From: Favolaschia claudopus
Taxonomy: Eukaryota > Basidiomycota > Agaricomycetes > Agaricales > Mycenaceae
Reading direction: 5' to 3'
Length of the DNA stretch: 64,000 bases
NCBI GenBank assembly: GCA_037176885.1
Contig: JAWWNJ010000032.1
Span: forward strand, 1,364,001 to 1,428,000
Position 1 is the stretch's first letter; every line of letters begins with the position of its first letter. The notes under the pieces were generated by a model, which searched no databases, had not been told where the DNA came from, and was given only the letters and a program-made list of their open reading frames with translations. The position numbers were made by a program, and so were the translations under genes. Shown one piece after another: positions 1-11,176 of the stretch.

Positions 1-700
1 TATCCGCCGCAGCGAAAATGAATCATCGCTCTCACTTGAGGATGCTGATGACGGCTTCGATTCGCCATCCTCGACGCGCGTCAGCTCAAGCCTGAGCTTC
101 CCCCGCTCCGCCATCCACTTCAATGAATGAGAGCCTCGCCTGTACCTCGCCACACTTCACGTCCAAGCTTCTTTGCGCAATATCGGCTCCCCGCCGTATC
201 TTCTTGCGAACGCCATAAACCTCATGCAGACCGACTTCCTCATCATTTACCCTCGTTCTCACCCAGCCTCACCCCTCGCCTTAGGCCCGACTAAATATCC
301 TGAGCATCCACGACTTCCGCATCTATGGGCATTTGGATTCTGGAGGATGCAAGCTCGCTACCATATAGAGAGAATGCGGGGGAGCGGAAGTCGAAGTGGA
401 CAAGCTGAGGATGAGATGGGGTTGTGGGCAAGCAGGGAATGGGTTGATGGACAAGAGGCGGCGAGACGGGTGGATGTCCGCACGCTGATGTATTCGTGAC
501 CGTCGGTGTAGTCGTAGCCGTCTTTCCCTGCGTGACGACCGGGGAGAGAGACTCTGCCGCAGGTTATCACCGGCAGGAGCGTATTGCATTGCGTTTCGTT
601 GGTCTGCTTCATGGTATGGCCCGGCGAGTTTCCGATGAGTGCCTGGAGATCCATAGTGTGATAAGCTTGCGAGCAGAGTAAGCTTTGAGCGCTTCATGAT
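1..700 (-). repeat. Dispersed repeat family R, copy L1 (degenerate)
   Basis: The stretch reads as a degraded copy of a family seen again at about 3.99-6.89 kb, 47.5-49.6 kb and 55.1-55.8 kb. Bases 60-170 match 4027-4120 (both begin with a shared 'gattcgccatcctcgacg' block), 280-410 match 4190-4330, and the reverse complement of 520-690 matches 49300-49450, including the shared 'caatacgctcct' core. All long frames here are short and not conserved between copies as protein, so I do not call a gene. The family is unidentified. It could be a decayed mobile element or a decayed host gene family. Confidence 0.55.
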
Positions 701-3119
701 GCCGCATGCGCACAAGCACTGGACGTGCGAATCAGATTGAACACGTCGAAAAGAGGTTCAAAACAACACAGACCCCCTCTGCATTAGCACCTCCCTCGGT
801 CCCGGCAGCATAGAGCTCTTGATAGAGCTCTAATCCGTCTTCATGTTATCGAGAATGAGAGTGAAGACAGATAAGTCCGAAGCTTCCACGCAGGCCCGTT
901 GGCGTTTGAGTTTGCAGCTCGCTTCCCCAGTCAGTCTCTCTTTCCAACGGTGTACATGAGTGGGAGATTCGAAGAGGTCAAGAAGAGGTTCAGGTCTGGT
1001 GCACGGAAAATGTTGCCGCGGCTCGGCTCAAGCCGGCTTCCGAGCCACAGCTTCCGACTTTCCACCACATCCGAATCGACTGCTGCGGTGCTCTTGGTGC
1101 GCGAATTACTCCCCAGCCCTCTACTGCCTAAGTTTTGATCGCCTACGCGTCCCACATCGTGGTCTATAGAATGCTCATCTCGGAGACATTGAATTACTTC
1201 ATGTTTCTGCTGGATAACACGTCGAAATCGGCAAACTGAGAGTAAATGGCAGTCTACTTGCTTCTTCCCCTTTGCCCTCTGCATTCTAGGGCTGCGCTTC
1301 GACAGTATGGCTCGCACCAGGCTCGTTCAAAAGGTAAGTAAATCTACGTCTTTGCTTCCCATTTTTCATTTACTCAAACGGATCGCGCACCGATGTAGTA
1401 ATGCATTCGCTCAAGCCCTTGCAGGGCTCTGTATGTCAGGGTCGACGTTCTGTTAGTCCTTCATTCTCCTGAATCTAAACTATCTTTGTGCGTTCGGTTA
1501 CTTCGGTATTCCAGACCTGAGTAGCTACACTATAAGTATCTCATGCCTCGCTTTCACAATTTTTGCCGACATTCCAATGCCTGCTAACTATCACCCGGAC
1601 TCGAACGGTACCTTCCTCGCGTCTCGTTCACTCTCAATCCTTGCTTGACACAATACAGACCAATCACCGGCCCAATCGCGCGCCAGTCAAGGCGGTCACG
1701 ATGCGACTGAACGAGACGAGACGTCATCTACCTCTCGTTCGCCTCCTCAGCCCACAACAAGCCACCAGCATCAATCTTCCCCTCGCCTTGAATCTCCCGT
1801 ACCTCCCATCACACAAGGTAGCGAGAATTCCGCGACACGTAGGTTTCCTATTTTTCTTTTGTCGTTTGATCTTGATCTCACGAACAAGTTCAGTCCGTCC
1901 GGTAGACCACCCTCGCGATCCCTTCCATGGCCACGTTTTACACACTCTTGCTCCCTGTACCGTTCGTCCGTGTGTAAACTTTGCCGGATCCGACAGCAGA
2001 GATGAAGAATCTTGTTTGGATTTGCCAGCGGCTTCTCGCTGTCCTTCGCCGACTCGTGCAACCTCCTCAGGCCCTCACCAGCCTCCTTTCACCCCAGTCT
2101 CATCTCGGAGACAGTCCAATCACCGAATTCAGGACATCTCTTTCGTGGTGTGTACTGTCATTGCTCTTCATATGAATACTGTTACTGACTGGATCCCTCC
2201 AGCTTGGATGCATTCCAGTGGACCACGCGGAAAGCAATGCCACATTCATGCCAGTGGGTGAACTCAGAACTTGTTGTCGAAATTGGTCAGGGACTGAACT
2301 CAATTTCGAGAATGTTGGCAGAGAGGAGATCGGGTGAATACTTCGAGGCAGACTCTGAGGTCAACAACAGCAGACACCAAATACACAGGCTTCAGCTCGT
2401 TTCTTTCAATCCACCTAATACTGCATGTGATTCCAGTTTACATCTCAATTCTTCGATTGTATAATAATCGCTACAACGAATACAACTTCAGGTTTTTGTA
2501 CGATGCACTTTACAATGTTGAATGAGCAAGTACGCCTGCCAGGGAGCTGTCTATGAAAGACGTGACAACTGCCAAAGTATTATTTTCAGCCAAATTCTCG
2601 CCTAGACGCCTATCCTAATCGACAAGGGTATATGAGAGCATGCTGCAAAATAACCCTTTCGTGTGGCTGGCCTGCGACAGCACTTAGTTTGAGGGTCGGG
2701 TGGAGGAGGAGGGAAACGGTAGTCGGTACATAGATGGGGTCAAAGTGCGCATTTAATTGAGAATATTATAGCAAGAATATATAAGAAGATTCAAGCTTGG
2801 AATTACAAGATGTCGTTAGCGAAGGTCACCCAAAAAAATACCCATAATCACCCTGTGCCCACTTCACCCAAAAAATCAATTCACAAAGTAAGTAAAAGCT
2901 GCAAGTGAAACGCCAAGAAACATGCCGGTAAAATTACGACGTGCGACGAAGATCTAGAAGTAGCTGTGGCGTCTCCGAAAGCGCGGTGTAGCAGTGTTTT
3001 AAGCGTGAAAAAAATGTAAAGTCGGCTCATATCAGATTGATGGTGCTCCAAGTTCAGCGATTCAGCCCGGCGAAAGTCCCAGTGGAGGTGAAAATGGCGG
3101 CTCTTTCTCGCTGGCAGCC
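701..3119. other. No gene recognised
   Basis: Open frames of up to about 230 codons (for example 1563-2261 on +) have no recognisable motif, begin without a convincing ATG context and show no conserved spliced partner. A short block around 885-915 resembles 5925-5950, so part of this stretch may be further R-family debris. Nothing else was seen. Confidence 0.5.
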
Positions 3120-3480
3120 GCCGCGGATGTGTTAGTGATGGAAGAGCTGAGAAATTTGAGAGAGGAGGTGCGACGATTGGCGGAGCGAGATCCTGGGGGC
3201 TCAATAGCCCCACCGAGTTATCATCCAGACGCGTAGTTTTCTTTCCTGTGGTTTTGGGGACATTTCCACTGTCATTAATTGTCGTTACTGTACACTTTGT
3301 ATGAACCATGACTTGTAATATTCTCGTCAACTGTTCCCATCGTCTCAACAGCAAGACACATAATTCAAGGGTGGGACAAGTGCTCAACAAAAAGCTTGGA
3401 GTAAATCTTAATTTCTATCTTCTTTGGCCGCTTTTTGTCACGGCTCATCCTTCCTATGTTTGGCAGCACGGAGCGGACCC
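3120..3480 (+). pseudogene. Copied 3' end of the aspartic-protease-like gene
   Basis: On the + strand this segment encodes the cytoplasmic tail 'EELRNLREEVRRLAERD' followed by a SIAPPSYHPDA ending and a stop. The same tail ends the protease-like gene at 51764-53887 on the opposite strand. The similarity continues past the stop into the 3' flank (3250-3480 against about 51500-51750), ending in a shared 'cggctcatcctt' block. Only the last exon part and 3' flank are present, with no peptidase domain, so this is a partial gene copy. It sits in the same relative position to R-family sequence as its source, which indicates a segmental duplication and not retrocopying. Confidence 0.8.
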
Positions 3481-3989
3481 GCTCAAGGACTCGAGGGACT
3501 CTACCCCGAAGACCAACTCTGGTGATTTGCCCTCAATGCCGAATTTCTACATCTACCGTCTCGCAACGACGGCGCCAGTGCCTGCACCGGCGTTCCGGAG
3601 CCACGCCCGCGGTCGTCAAAACCCATGTCCACATTCTATCCGTTATGTCATCCGCTGAGGCAAGCTACTTGTATACCCAAGTATCATCCAGCGCTAATAA
3701 GCAAGGGGGATGCACCAGAATGCCGAGGGCGCTTGGCCGAAAGGAGGCGGTCGCGGCGCAGAGGCAAGCCGATGATACGTACTGGAAGATCGACGAGCGG
3801 GGCCGAGGCACAAAAGCATCGCGGCTGCAAATCCGAGAGCGAGCTCGTAGCTATAACAACTTCACACGGCGAGATGAAGCTGAAGAGCTGCATCGAATGT
3901 TTGCAGCAGCTTCGTCGGATCTACTAGCAAGCCCGCGTATCCATATTCATATGACGCAGCGAGAACCAGGGTCAACATCATCATGCTCA

Positions 3990-5780
3990 CTCTCCCTGTC
4001 CAGTGTCGATGCAGCTCGCTCACGCCTTCTGATTCGCCATCCTCGACGTACATCGCCTTGACCTTCCCCATCCGCCTCAATGTGCATATGACATCCTAGC
4101 CTGCACCTCGACCAACCGGCCTTCCTCACTCTCGTCTGCACCCTCTTACCAACCTCTCACCCTCTGGTCACGACCAGCCTCCCCACCGACGCACCAAGCC
4201 CGAGTACGTCACGCCCACTTTCGCATCGGGGGAAGCACGCTCGCTGTATCATATAGGGAGAACGCAAGAGAATCCAAAGCTCCTTCGGCTTTCGGGTGAA
4301 AACAAGAAATAAACGACTTTCAGAGCCTGAGCTCATTCGCTCATCCGCCCGTTGAGGGTATGCACACAAGTGCGCGCGTGTGGGCAACGATCACCACACC
4401 CAACAACGTTGCGGGCAGCGAAAACAGCGTCCCCGACAGCTTCCAGGTACAGCCTTGAGGCTTGTGAAGAGGAGCCACTCCACCCCATCTTCCTTCGTCC
4501 TCCATCTCCGACATGCGGGACGGCGTGAAGAGAACAAGAAAGAAGAAAAAAAGAAAAATGACGTGTAACAGCCCGGAGACGAGAGCGAACAGATGGTGGC
4601 TGGGTTTGTGGACCCGCGGGAATGGGGCGGGAAAGAGGCAGAATATACGCGGGGCAATGGCAAGAGCGGAGAAGGGCGACACCTCCACGCGCTCAATGAC
4701 GACGTCGTTGTGTACGGATCCGTGCGCGTCCTACAGCGACGTCGAGTATCCGTATAGGGTAGGTGTCCATCCGACTACGACCCACCCTTCCTTCGGCATG
4801 ACGCCTAAATGGAGGATCTGCTGCACCGTCCTCGCCGGTAGAAGCGTATTTCGTATTCGATGGTCTGCTTCGCGCGGTGGGGTAGGCAGACGAGCGTATC
4901 GTCGACGATGTAGTCGGGGTGTCGTCAATCCGAGCCTAGAGATATAGCGTGATGACCATCAGCATACGAGGGCTTGAGCGGAGAAAGTATATTGTAGTGT
5001 ACCTGCATTATGCACCTTCCTTGTCATGGTCTAAAGCGGGTACATGACACAGTCAGTCATCCTTCGACTGTGCATGCGAATCAGTCCACGCATCGAATGC
5101 GGACGAAAGGACACCCACTCTCATCCTGCGACCTGCATTATACCTCACCTCCTTCGCAGCCCGCAGCGGCATTCATCCCTGACCGTATACTGGATCCGAC
5201 ACGTCATCACTCGTCCAGCGTCAACGCGTCGTTCTGCCAACGACCACGCCGCTGCACTCCCAGCTGCCGGCGTGCATGCGAAGGCAGAAGAGACACAGGT
5301 AGATGGCAGCTTTCGGCTAAGGAACTCAGACGGGGGGTAGTGATTCCTGAATGCGAGATGTTTGAGGGAGGTGTGTCCGAATGAGCTGGAAGCTGAAGAT
5401 CGACTGATCACTGGAAAACTGGAGAGGAATCAGATTCGGATTGAGGTAGCTGCGCCTGCGTGGGTAGGACTCGCGGGACGCGGCGACTTCGCTGAACCCG
5501 CAGCCTGGACCGTGGAGGACGTCCGACGCTGACAGTCCCAGTCGGAGACCGCCAAGCCAACGCCGGCGTCTACAAAGGCGAAAGAGATGACACAGGTAGA
5601 GAGCAGCTCTGGGGGAAGAGAAGGCTGGCGGTGATGAGTCGTGAGTGTGGGGAGGCAGAGGGAGGCGCTTCTGGAAAAGCCAGATGCTGAAGATCGACTG
5701 GAAATGAATTGGACTCGTTAGATTGCATGCGCCTGCGGGGAACACTTCGCTTGCCTTTCAGCTTGAAGGACCGGCTAAGA
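3990..5780 (-). repeat. Dispersed repeat family R, copy L2
   Basis: The reverse complement is alignable by eye over long stretches with 48780-49640. Shared landmarks include 'gtcccgcgagtcctaccca', 'ccagtcgatcttcagc', 'gacgctggacgagt', and the block around 4770-4960 that matches 49290-49460. Frames are interrupted in all copies. The copy continues rightwards into a coding-like relic at 5700-6895. The bases at 4020-4330 repeat the L1 copy in the same orientation. Confidence 0.65.
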
Positions 5781-6895
5781 TGACAGCCGCAGTCAGATAC
5801 CACCAAGATGGACGTACATTGACGACGCCTCGTTCGTCGTCAGCGGTCTTCGTGCCATCGAAAGTCAGAGTGGAAGAAACCAAACTGATGCGTCGAGACA
5901 GATCATGGATTCCAAAGCTGCATGCAATGCTTCACGCAGGCCCGTTGTGCGTTTGGAACCGTTTCGTGGGCGAAGGAGTGCTTAATGTCGACGCAGCCGC
6001 GCCTGCCCCCTGTAAGATTGGCTTGAGACATGATGAAGACGAGGCCAAGACTGACTCCTCGGCGGATGGACGACTGATGTATGATCTCAACGACCGGAAA
6101 TCTATATCCTTGACTTCGGTCTTGAAGATGCCCGAGGCGCGGGCGCTACAGAGCGAGCTTCGGGTTTCGGTATCGTGGGATAACGACCGTGGACTGGTTT
6201 TTGTCCTGGATTCAGGGGCGCCGGACACTTGAAAGCTTGTCAGCATAAACGAGGAGTATTCACGTCCGAACCGAGACGCACCCTGGGATGTGGTGGCATC
6301 GATTCAAGTCCCAAATCTTCCGTGCCTTCTGGCTCCCAACTCTCCCGCCATATCCCCCGCTCCTTCTGCTTCATCATGACTCCAAGCCAATGCTTCGAGA
6401 TCGACGGAGCCCTCCGCGCGCCTAGGCTTCCGCATCCGAGTACCGAACAAATATCTCGAAGCTCCTTCAGGGAGAGCTCTGGCCGACACCCTCGACTCCG
6501 CCTTCGCCTCCGTGGCCATAGACATCGAGGAACTAAAACGAAACTTCTATAGGGCCTTCACGAAGGGAGAATTCGAACCCGAGGTCCATGGCGTCCGCGA
6601 GGTCGGCCTGACGGGTCCGAATTTGTGCCAGTACGATCACAAGGCATGGACAATCCGCTTGGATATGATATTAGCGTCGTTGCGGATGCGCCCGAAATCT
6701 AGAGGTACCTATGGAGGTCGGGCGGATAGCGACGGGCTCAGTTTGGGTCTCATTCGAATTCGAGTATTGCGAGTGGAGTCACAGTCTTCGTTCTCTTCGG
6801 TGACTAAAAGGCGGATAGACAGACCACTGGAGGACACAACTTTTGACAGTGAATTAGCAGAGGAGCCACCCAGAAGGACGACATACGTAGTTTGA
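5720..6895 (+). pseudogene. Relic of an unrecognised protein family (copy 1)
   Basis: On the + strand, separate frames give conserved pieces that recur in the same order on the minus strand at 47482-48300: a KIGLRHDEDE piece (5990-6060), a FEIDGALR piece (about 6390), a LADTLDSAFASVAIDIEELK piece (6485-6540) and the ending SELAEEPPRRT (6850-6885). The frames are broken by shifts and stops, so the gene is dead here. An N-terminal part also recurs at 55085-55465. I do not recognise the family. Its repeated co-occurrence with R sequence suggests it belongs to the same repeat unit. Confidence 0.55.
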
Positions 6896-7275
6896 GCGAA
6901 ATATTAATATTCTGCCTCTCATCCAATATATTCAATCCCCAATCCGCGAGTCGTAGCTGCGCCACGTATGCGCCGAGGGTGTCTACGCCTGACTTCTATC
7001 CAGCGCTATCCAGCTGGGTGTGTCGCGTGTAGACTGCCACAATGGCAAGCACAGTTTTCTTCCATATTTCATTTCGAGAAGGGCTAGCGCTGGAGTAAGT
7101 AGAAGCGAAAATCTCAGTACTACTGTACATTGAAAGCCAGAGTTGAGAAGTAGCAGACCACATACCATAGTAGGTACCCGATATGTAATCACTCGATCAG
7201 GGGGTGGTGCAACTAGCAGCGTTGAAGCCCATTGAAAACACTTGACATTGTTGACGGTGGAGGAGGAAGGCAAGT

Positions 7276-7323
7276 CCCGTTTTGGAAGGAGACTGCCCAA
7301 ATTCGGTAAGTCACATCGTGTCA
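7276..7323 (+). promoter_or_regulatory. F-box-type promoter motif, solo relic
   Basis: The reverse complement reads TGACACGATGTGACTTACCG followed by AATTTGGGCAGTCTCCTTCC and AAAACGGG. The same roughly 50-base block lies just upstream of the F-box genes at 59.4-60.9 and 61.3-62.7 kb and, alone, at 47.1 kb. Downstream here an ATG at 7356 opens only a 23-codon frame with no F-box, so the gene behind this promoter has been lost. Confidence 0.6.
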
Positions 7324-7869
7324 CGCTCGACCTGCTCTTCTTGCGCCTCACTCATGAAACGGCGCCCCGGACCTCGCCGCTCACATATCCAGGTCCGCAT
7401 TCAGGACGCGCTTGTAGGAAACTGACGCAGAGTCCGAGTGGATGCCGGCAGACGGGAGTAGGTATTTAATGAGGACGGGTCACCGTGGGTGTTACTCGGT
7501 GATCATGACTTTGACAAGTCTGAGACTTTGAGGGAAATGAAGGCGAAGTGGAAGAGGGGAGGGGCGTGCTGAGGTGTGGTGTGGACGTTCGAAAAATCAA
7601 CACAAAGCAGTAGCCCATTTCAAATAACCGGGCGTTTGTCTATGAACAACATCGTTTGCCGCGTTGACTCCGATTTGTCGGAACTCTTCGACAATTCGCG
7701 TTCCAGATTGACCACACATCGTTTTCTGCGCGTTGGCTCGTCGTAGATTTAGTATTCGAAACCCATTGCACAAATGTAAACTCATTATCAACCCAATACT
7801 ATTCGATGTTCGCAAGCGGCTAGAATTAGAAAACCGGCTCCTCCGCAGGCAGCGAGACCAAGTGCTCGG

Positions 7870-8065
7870 GCACAAAGAGCCTGCGCGGTATGAAATCTGG
7901 CGCGTTAGCACGAAGATTTGGAGTCGCTTTCCGTGGCACAAAACCTGACGCTCCAGCGCGGAGCTTGGGATTTTGTTTGGAAGGGGTAAAAACCTTCGCG
8001 TCGGCGCGAAGCCTCGACTTTTGTTTATGTTTACGAGGGGTGAAAACCTGCGCGTCGGCTCGCAA
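7870..8065 (-). repeat. Coding-compatible minisatellite, about 48-bp unit, 4 copies
   Basis: On the minus strand the array encodes related units of about 16 residues: RADAQVFTPRKHKQKS, LRADAKVFTPSKQNPK, LRAGASGFVPRKATPN and LRANAPDFIPRRLF. Unit lengths in DNA are 48, 48 and 54 bases, so the frame is kept across all units. No ATG-started, recognisable protein surrounds it. It lies directly downstream of the truncated MLKL-like gene, so it could be a decayed C-terminal repeat of that gene or an independent minisatellite. Confidence 0.6.
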
Positions 8066-8427
8066 GGAAAAGATTGGGCGCGGTATAAAGGACGGAGCAT
8101 CAGCTCTGAGGATAGAGCGAAGTCTTTGAGCTTCTGCTTTGATGATAGAAAATTTGGAAGGGCCTATTTCGGAAGTGAGAGAAGACAGAAGTCAGCTTGG
8201 AGTCATTGCCAGTAAGAAGTTGGAATCCACCTGGCTGAAGTTGAGCGATAACCAGGGATCCGATTCTTTCCGCGAGCTACACTTGAGAGGTGAGCCTCTG
8301 GTTTAGAGTGGATGAAGTACAAGGAGGCACCCGGTCAGGAAATTGTGTGTGCAATTTCAAGGTGAGAGAGGTCTGTTGAATATGAGCGCCAAACAAGTGA
8401 AAAAATAAATGCAGCCGGTCAACATAC

Positions 8428-8967
8428 CGCGAAGGTTTGGAAACTCTCATTCAGAATGTCTTTGCACCGATTAATTTCGTCTCTGAAACCTGTCCTTGAC
8501 ACAACCCGCTTCCACATGACTATTGGAGCTTTGTGTTTGAGTAGCACTTTTTGGACGTGTTCTAGCCTTCTATGAAGGAACCTTTAGCCACGCGCCCAAG
8601 AAACATGCAGATAGACGAACTGTGCGAATCTTTCAATATCTTGCTGCAAATCCAAAGGGATATCGTCTTTGGTTTTCTCCTTCAAGATATCGAGCAGCAT
8701 ATTTGTACGTTCCGCGGCGGTTTTCGCAACATCGATCGCGTCTTCTTTATTCTTCGTGACCGCCTTTACGCATCGCCTGTCAATAGGGATTCTGGAATGG
8801 TACAAAAAACTCGAAAGCACCTCAGCGATATCGATGATTGTGATAGCGGTGCTGGCGACCGCTCGTAGACACGGGACATGTATGGCCCCGTCGCTCAGTG
8901 AGGCCACTAGCTCCAGAGCAGTACGGAAGTGATCCAATGCACCAGCCGTCGTCGTACTTTTCACCAT
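8428..8967 (-). pseudogene. Truncated MLKL-NTD-like protein (paralogue B)
   Basis: The ATG is at 8967. Exon 1 codes 49 residues ending IIDIAE. After an intron of about 57 bases the frame resumes with AVTKNKEDAIDVAKTAAERT, and a third exon (about 8560-8428) gives HVQKVLLKHKAP then FRDEINRCKDILNESFQTFA. These pieces match, exon for exon, the first 145 residues of the larger gene at 13.7-16.6 kb. The pattern is that of the four-helix MLKL N-terminal-like (HeLo-related) domain found in many agaricomycete proteins. A fourth-exon trace (SLTLKLHTQFPD, near 8365) is followed by stops. The kinase-like and C-terminal parts are missing. In the family this domain acts at membranes or as an adaptor. Whether a 145-residue bundle alone is still made is unknown, and I lean to a truncated pseudogene. 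Confidence 0.65.
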
Positions 8968-9303
8968 GAGTGTAAAGAGCCTGAGGATGATCAAGGAGAG
9001 AGATGTGGCTGATAGAGGTGGAAAGACAGCCTGAGGCCCTGGGGTGGCAAGCTGCCCGCAGTTGCGCCGCAGACCTTTACGTTTAAATACAGCATTTGCC
9101 TGCATGTAATGCTTATTGCCGCAAAATGAATATTTGCTGGAATACGAAGGACTGCCTGTTCAGCCTCTACGCATGATAGACGCTCAGTTAGCGCCCGATA
9201 GAGTTCGGGTTACAGCAATGACATTCGCCGCAGAAAGTTCTTGGGCGCCCTTGTGGGCGCCAGTTGAGCGCTTTAAGCCCAACACGAGTATATTTCACAC
9301 ATA

Positions 9304-9704
9304 CAGTATTTTGACGCTCCTTTACACATTGACACTCCTTTACACACCTTGAATATTGGCCGCATTTGGGCAAATCTGAGCAAATCAAGCAACTACCTAC
9401 TGAATGTGGGCCATTTAGACTCCATTCAGACGCCTGTACACGAGTTTGGGCCGTAGATGGACCAGAGTCAGTGAAAATCGTGCGATCATTGCCATCAATT
9501 TTGCCAACTTTCATCAATCGGTCGTTTACACACTACAAATCTGTGAACATAGACACCCTCTCTCCATCTAAATCCTCGAAAATATTGCTGAACACTCAGT
9601 GGGGTATTTGGAAAAGTCTGTATGCTCAGATGTGGCATAAGAACAAAACAGGATACTCAAATCTCAAAATCATTTTTGGTGTGTAAAGGAGCGTCAAAAT
9701 ACTG
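9304..9704. mobile_element. Tc1/mariner-type MITE, 401 bp
   Basis: Both ends carry a perfect 25-base inverted repeat beginning CAGTATTTTGACGCTCCTTT, and the element is bounded by TA on each side (9302-9303 and 9705-9706). The left end has a second, imperfect copy of the inner part (GACACTCCTTTACACACC). CAGT-starting ends with a TA target are characteristic of Tc1/mariner/pogo transposons. No transposase is encoded, so the element is non-autonomous. Confidence 0.88.
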
Positions 9705-9706
9705 TA

Positions 9707-11106
9707 AAGAATAGAAGAAACGTACAATCACTGGCAGGCGCGTTGTGCCACCATCGAGAACATCGCACTCTAAAACTTGATGCGCAATATGCACACTCCA
9801 CCTCACATATTCTTGCACCCGTCAATCCAGGGAGTCAGATCCTGGCGGCGCTCCGGGTTGCGCCTGAGGATCTTCTTCGCTTTCACCTCGAGGAGCCGAT
9901 CCGAGCCTATGTTGGCGAGGACGATCTTGGGCAACTAGTTTCTTGTCAGAGTCGGCCCAGCGCTGAGATAAGTAGACGAGATAGATATTAGAGACGATTC
10001 CGAGTCTTTGATTCCCGGGCGGCGTGAATTCTGCAATGTGCATTTAGGAGCAATGATCTCACATAGGACCTATGCACAGCGAGATGCGGGAAAGGTTGTG
10101 CACTCTAAAGCTCGTGTTTGAGTTGTAGATTTCGACAGAAAATCATAGACGAAGGCGCGTAAGAGCTCAGAGTCGCAGTGGTGGTGGAGGTGAAAGGTCA
10201 ACGCGCGTGACCGTTGACCACGTGACCTGATTGTCACACCTTCCTTCCTTCCTTCCTCCTCCCTCCACTGCTCGGCGCTTGCTCCTCCAGCCTTGCACTT
10301 TTCCCCACTCGTAACGGCGGGGCATGAAAAAAACATACGCATATAGTCGAACCTGAACAGCATTCAAGCCCCCTCGTACACGTGGGATCCATTTTTAAAG
10401 TTTCGAACAGCTGAGGGGTCACAATTTACAAGGTTCTCCAGGGTTCTCCGAGCATCCTGCGGGATGAGAGCCTCGTGTATAGTCATTCAGTTCAGAGGCG
10501 CGTTCACTATCATCAACTTTGTGTTCGATTGGTATTCATCATGTCTGTCTCATGCCTTCTTCGAAGCAACCGTCTTGGAAATTCCTGTCGGTTTCGCCTT
10601 GGTTTCGCATCAGATTCGTTCAAAATCTATTTCACGAACAACAGACTGTGTGGGTTGCGACTACGTGGTCTCTCAAGCTAAACCGAGGTCCGAGACGAAG
10701 AACAGCCAATTCAACTTGTACATTCATGGGACAAAGCAACTTGACTGCACTTCCTGATGGCTCCTGAGCCCACGAACGAAAGCGCTTTCCATTCAGAAAG
10801 CGGTCATCTGGTCAATCAATCTTCCCAACACGTGGCTAACTTCGGTGTTTCCTTCATCTTCGTCTCATGGAGCTCCAGCCTATGCGGTCGCACATGGCAT
10901 CGGAAGTTCAAGAATATGTCCTCAATTTATTGCTCGCCAGCTCACAAAATCCACCTCACCAGCACCTACGCTATTTTCATCACCAACTCCATCGGCGGTA
11001 TCCCCGAATTTTACCAACATCAAATTTCCGACGTTATTCCACGCAATTCAAGTCAGCCTGCCCGTCACCGCGATTCTTCCAATAGACATCTGAAGCCGTC
11101 TCCAGG
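9707..11106. other. No gene recognised
   Basis: No convincing gene was seen. A (CCTT)n run with following CCTCC lies at about 10240-10266. Frames at 9822-10043 (-), 10464-10767 (+) and 10757-11113 (+) are short, unmatched and overlap one another. The right part probably holds the promoter of the acetylxylan esterase gene. Confidence 0.5.
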
Positions 11107-11114
11107 TATATAAA
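11107..11114 (+). promoter_or_regulatory. TATA box of the acetylxylan esterase gene
   Basis: TATATAAA lies 63 bases upstream of the ATG at 11177, a normal distance for a fungal core promoter with a short 5' leader. Confidence 0.6.
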
Positions 11115-11176
11115 CCGCTGCGTCCTCGGTATCGCTCTTTTCCTTAGGCGTAAAACTTGGACCACCGTCACTTACC

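Noticed and set aside
1563..2261. 232-codon + frame
   Set aside because: No motif and no supporting second exon. The region is repeat debris.
10241..10266. (CCTT)n run as a regulatory element
   Set aside because: A simple microsatellite not close to any supported start codon.
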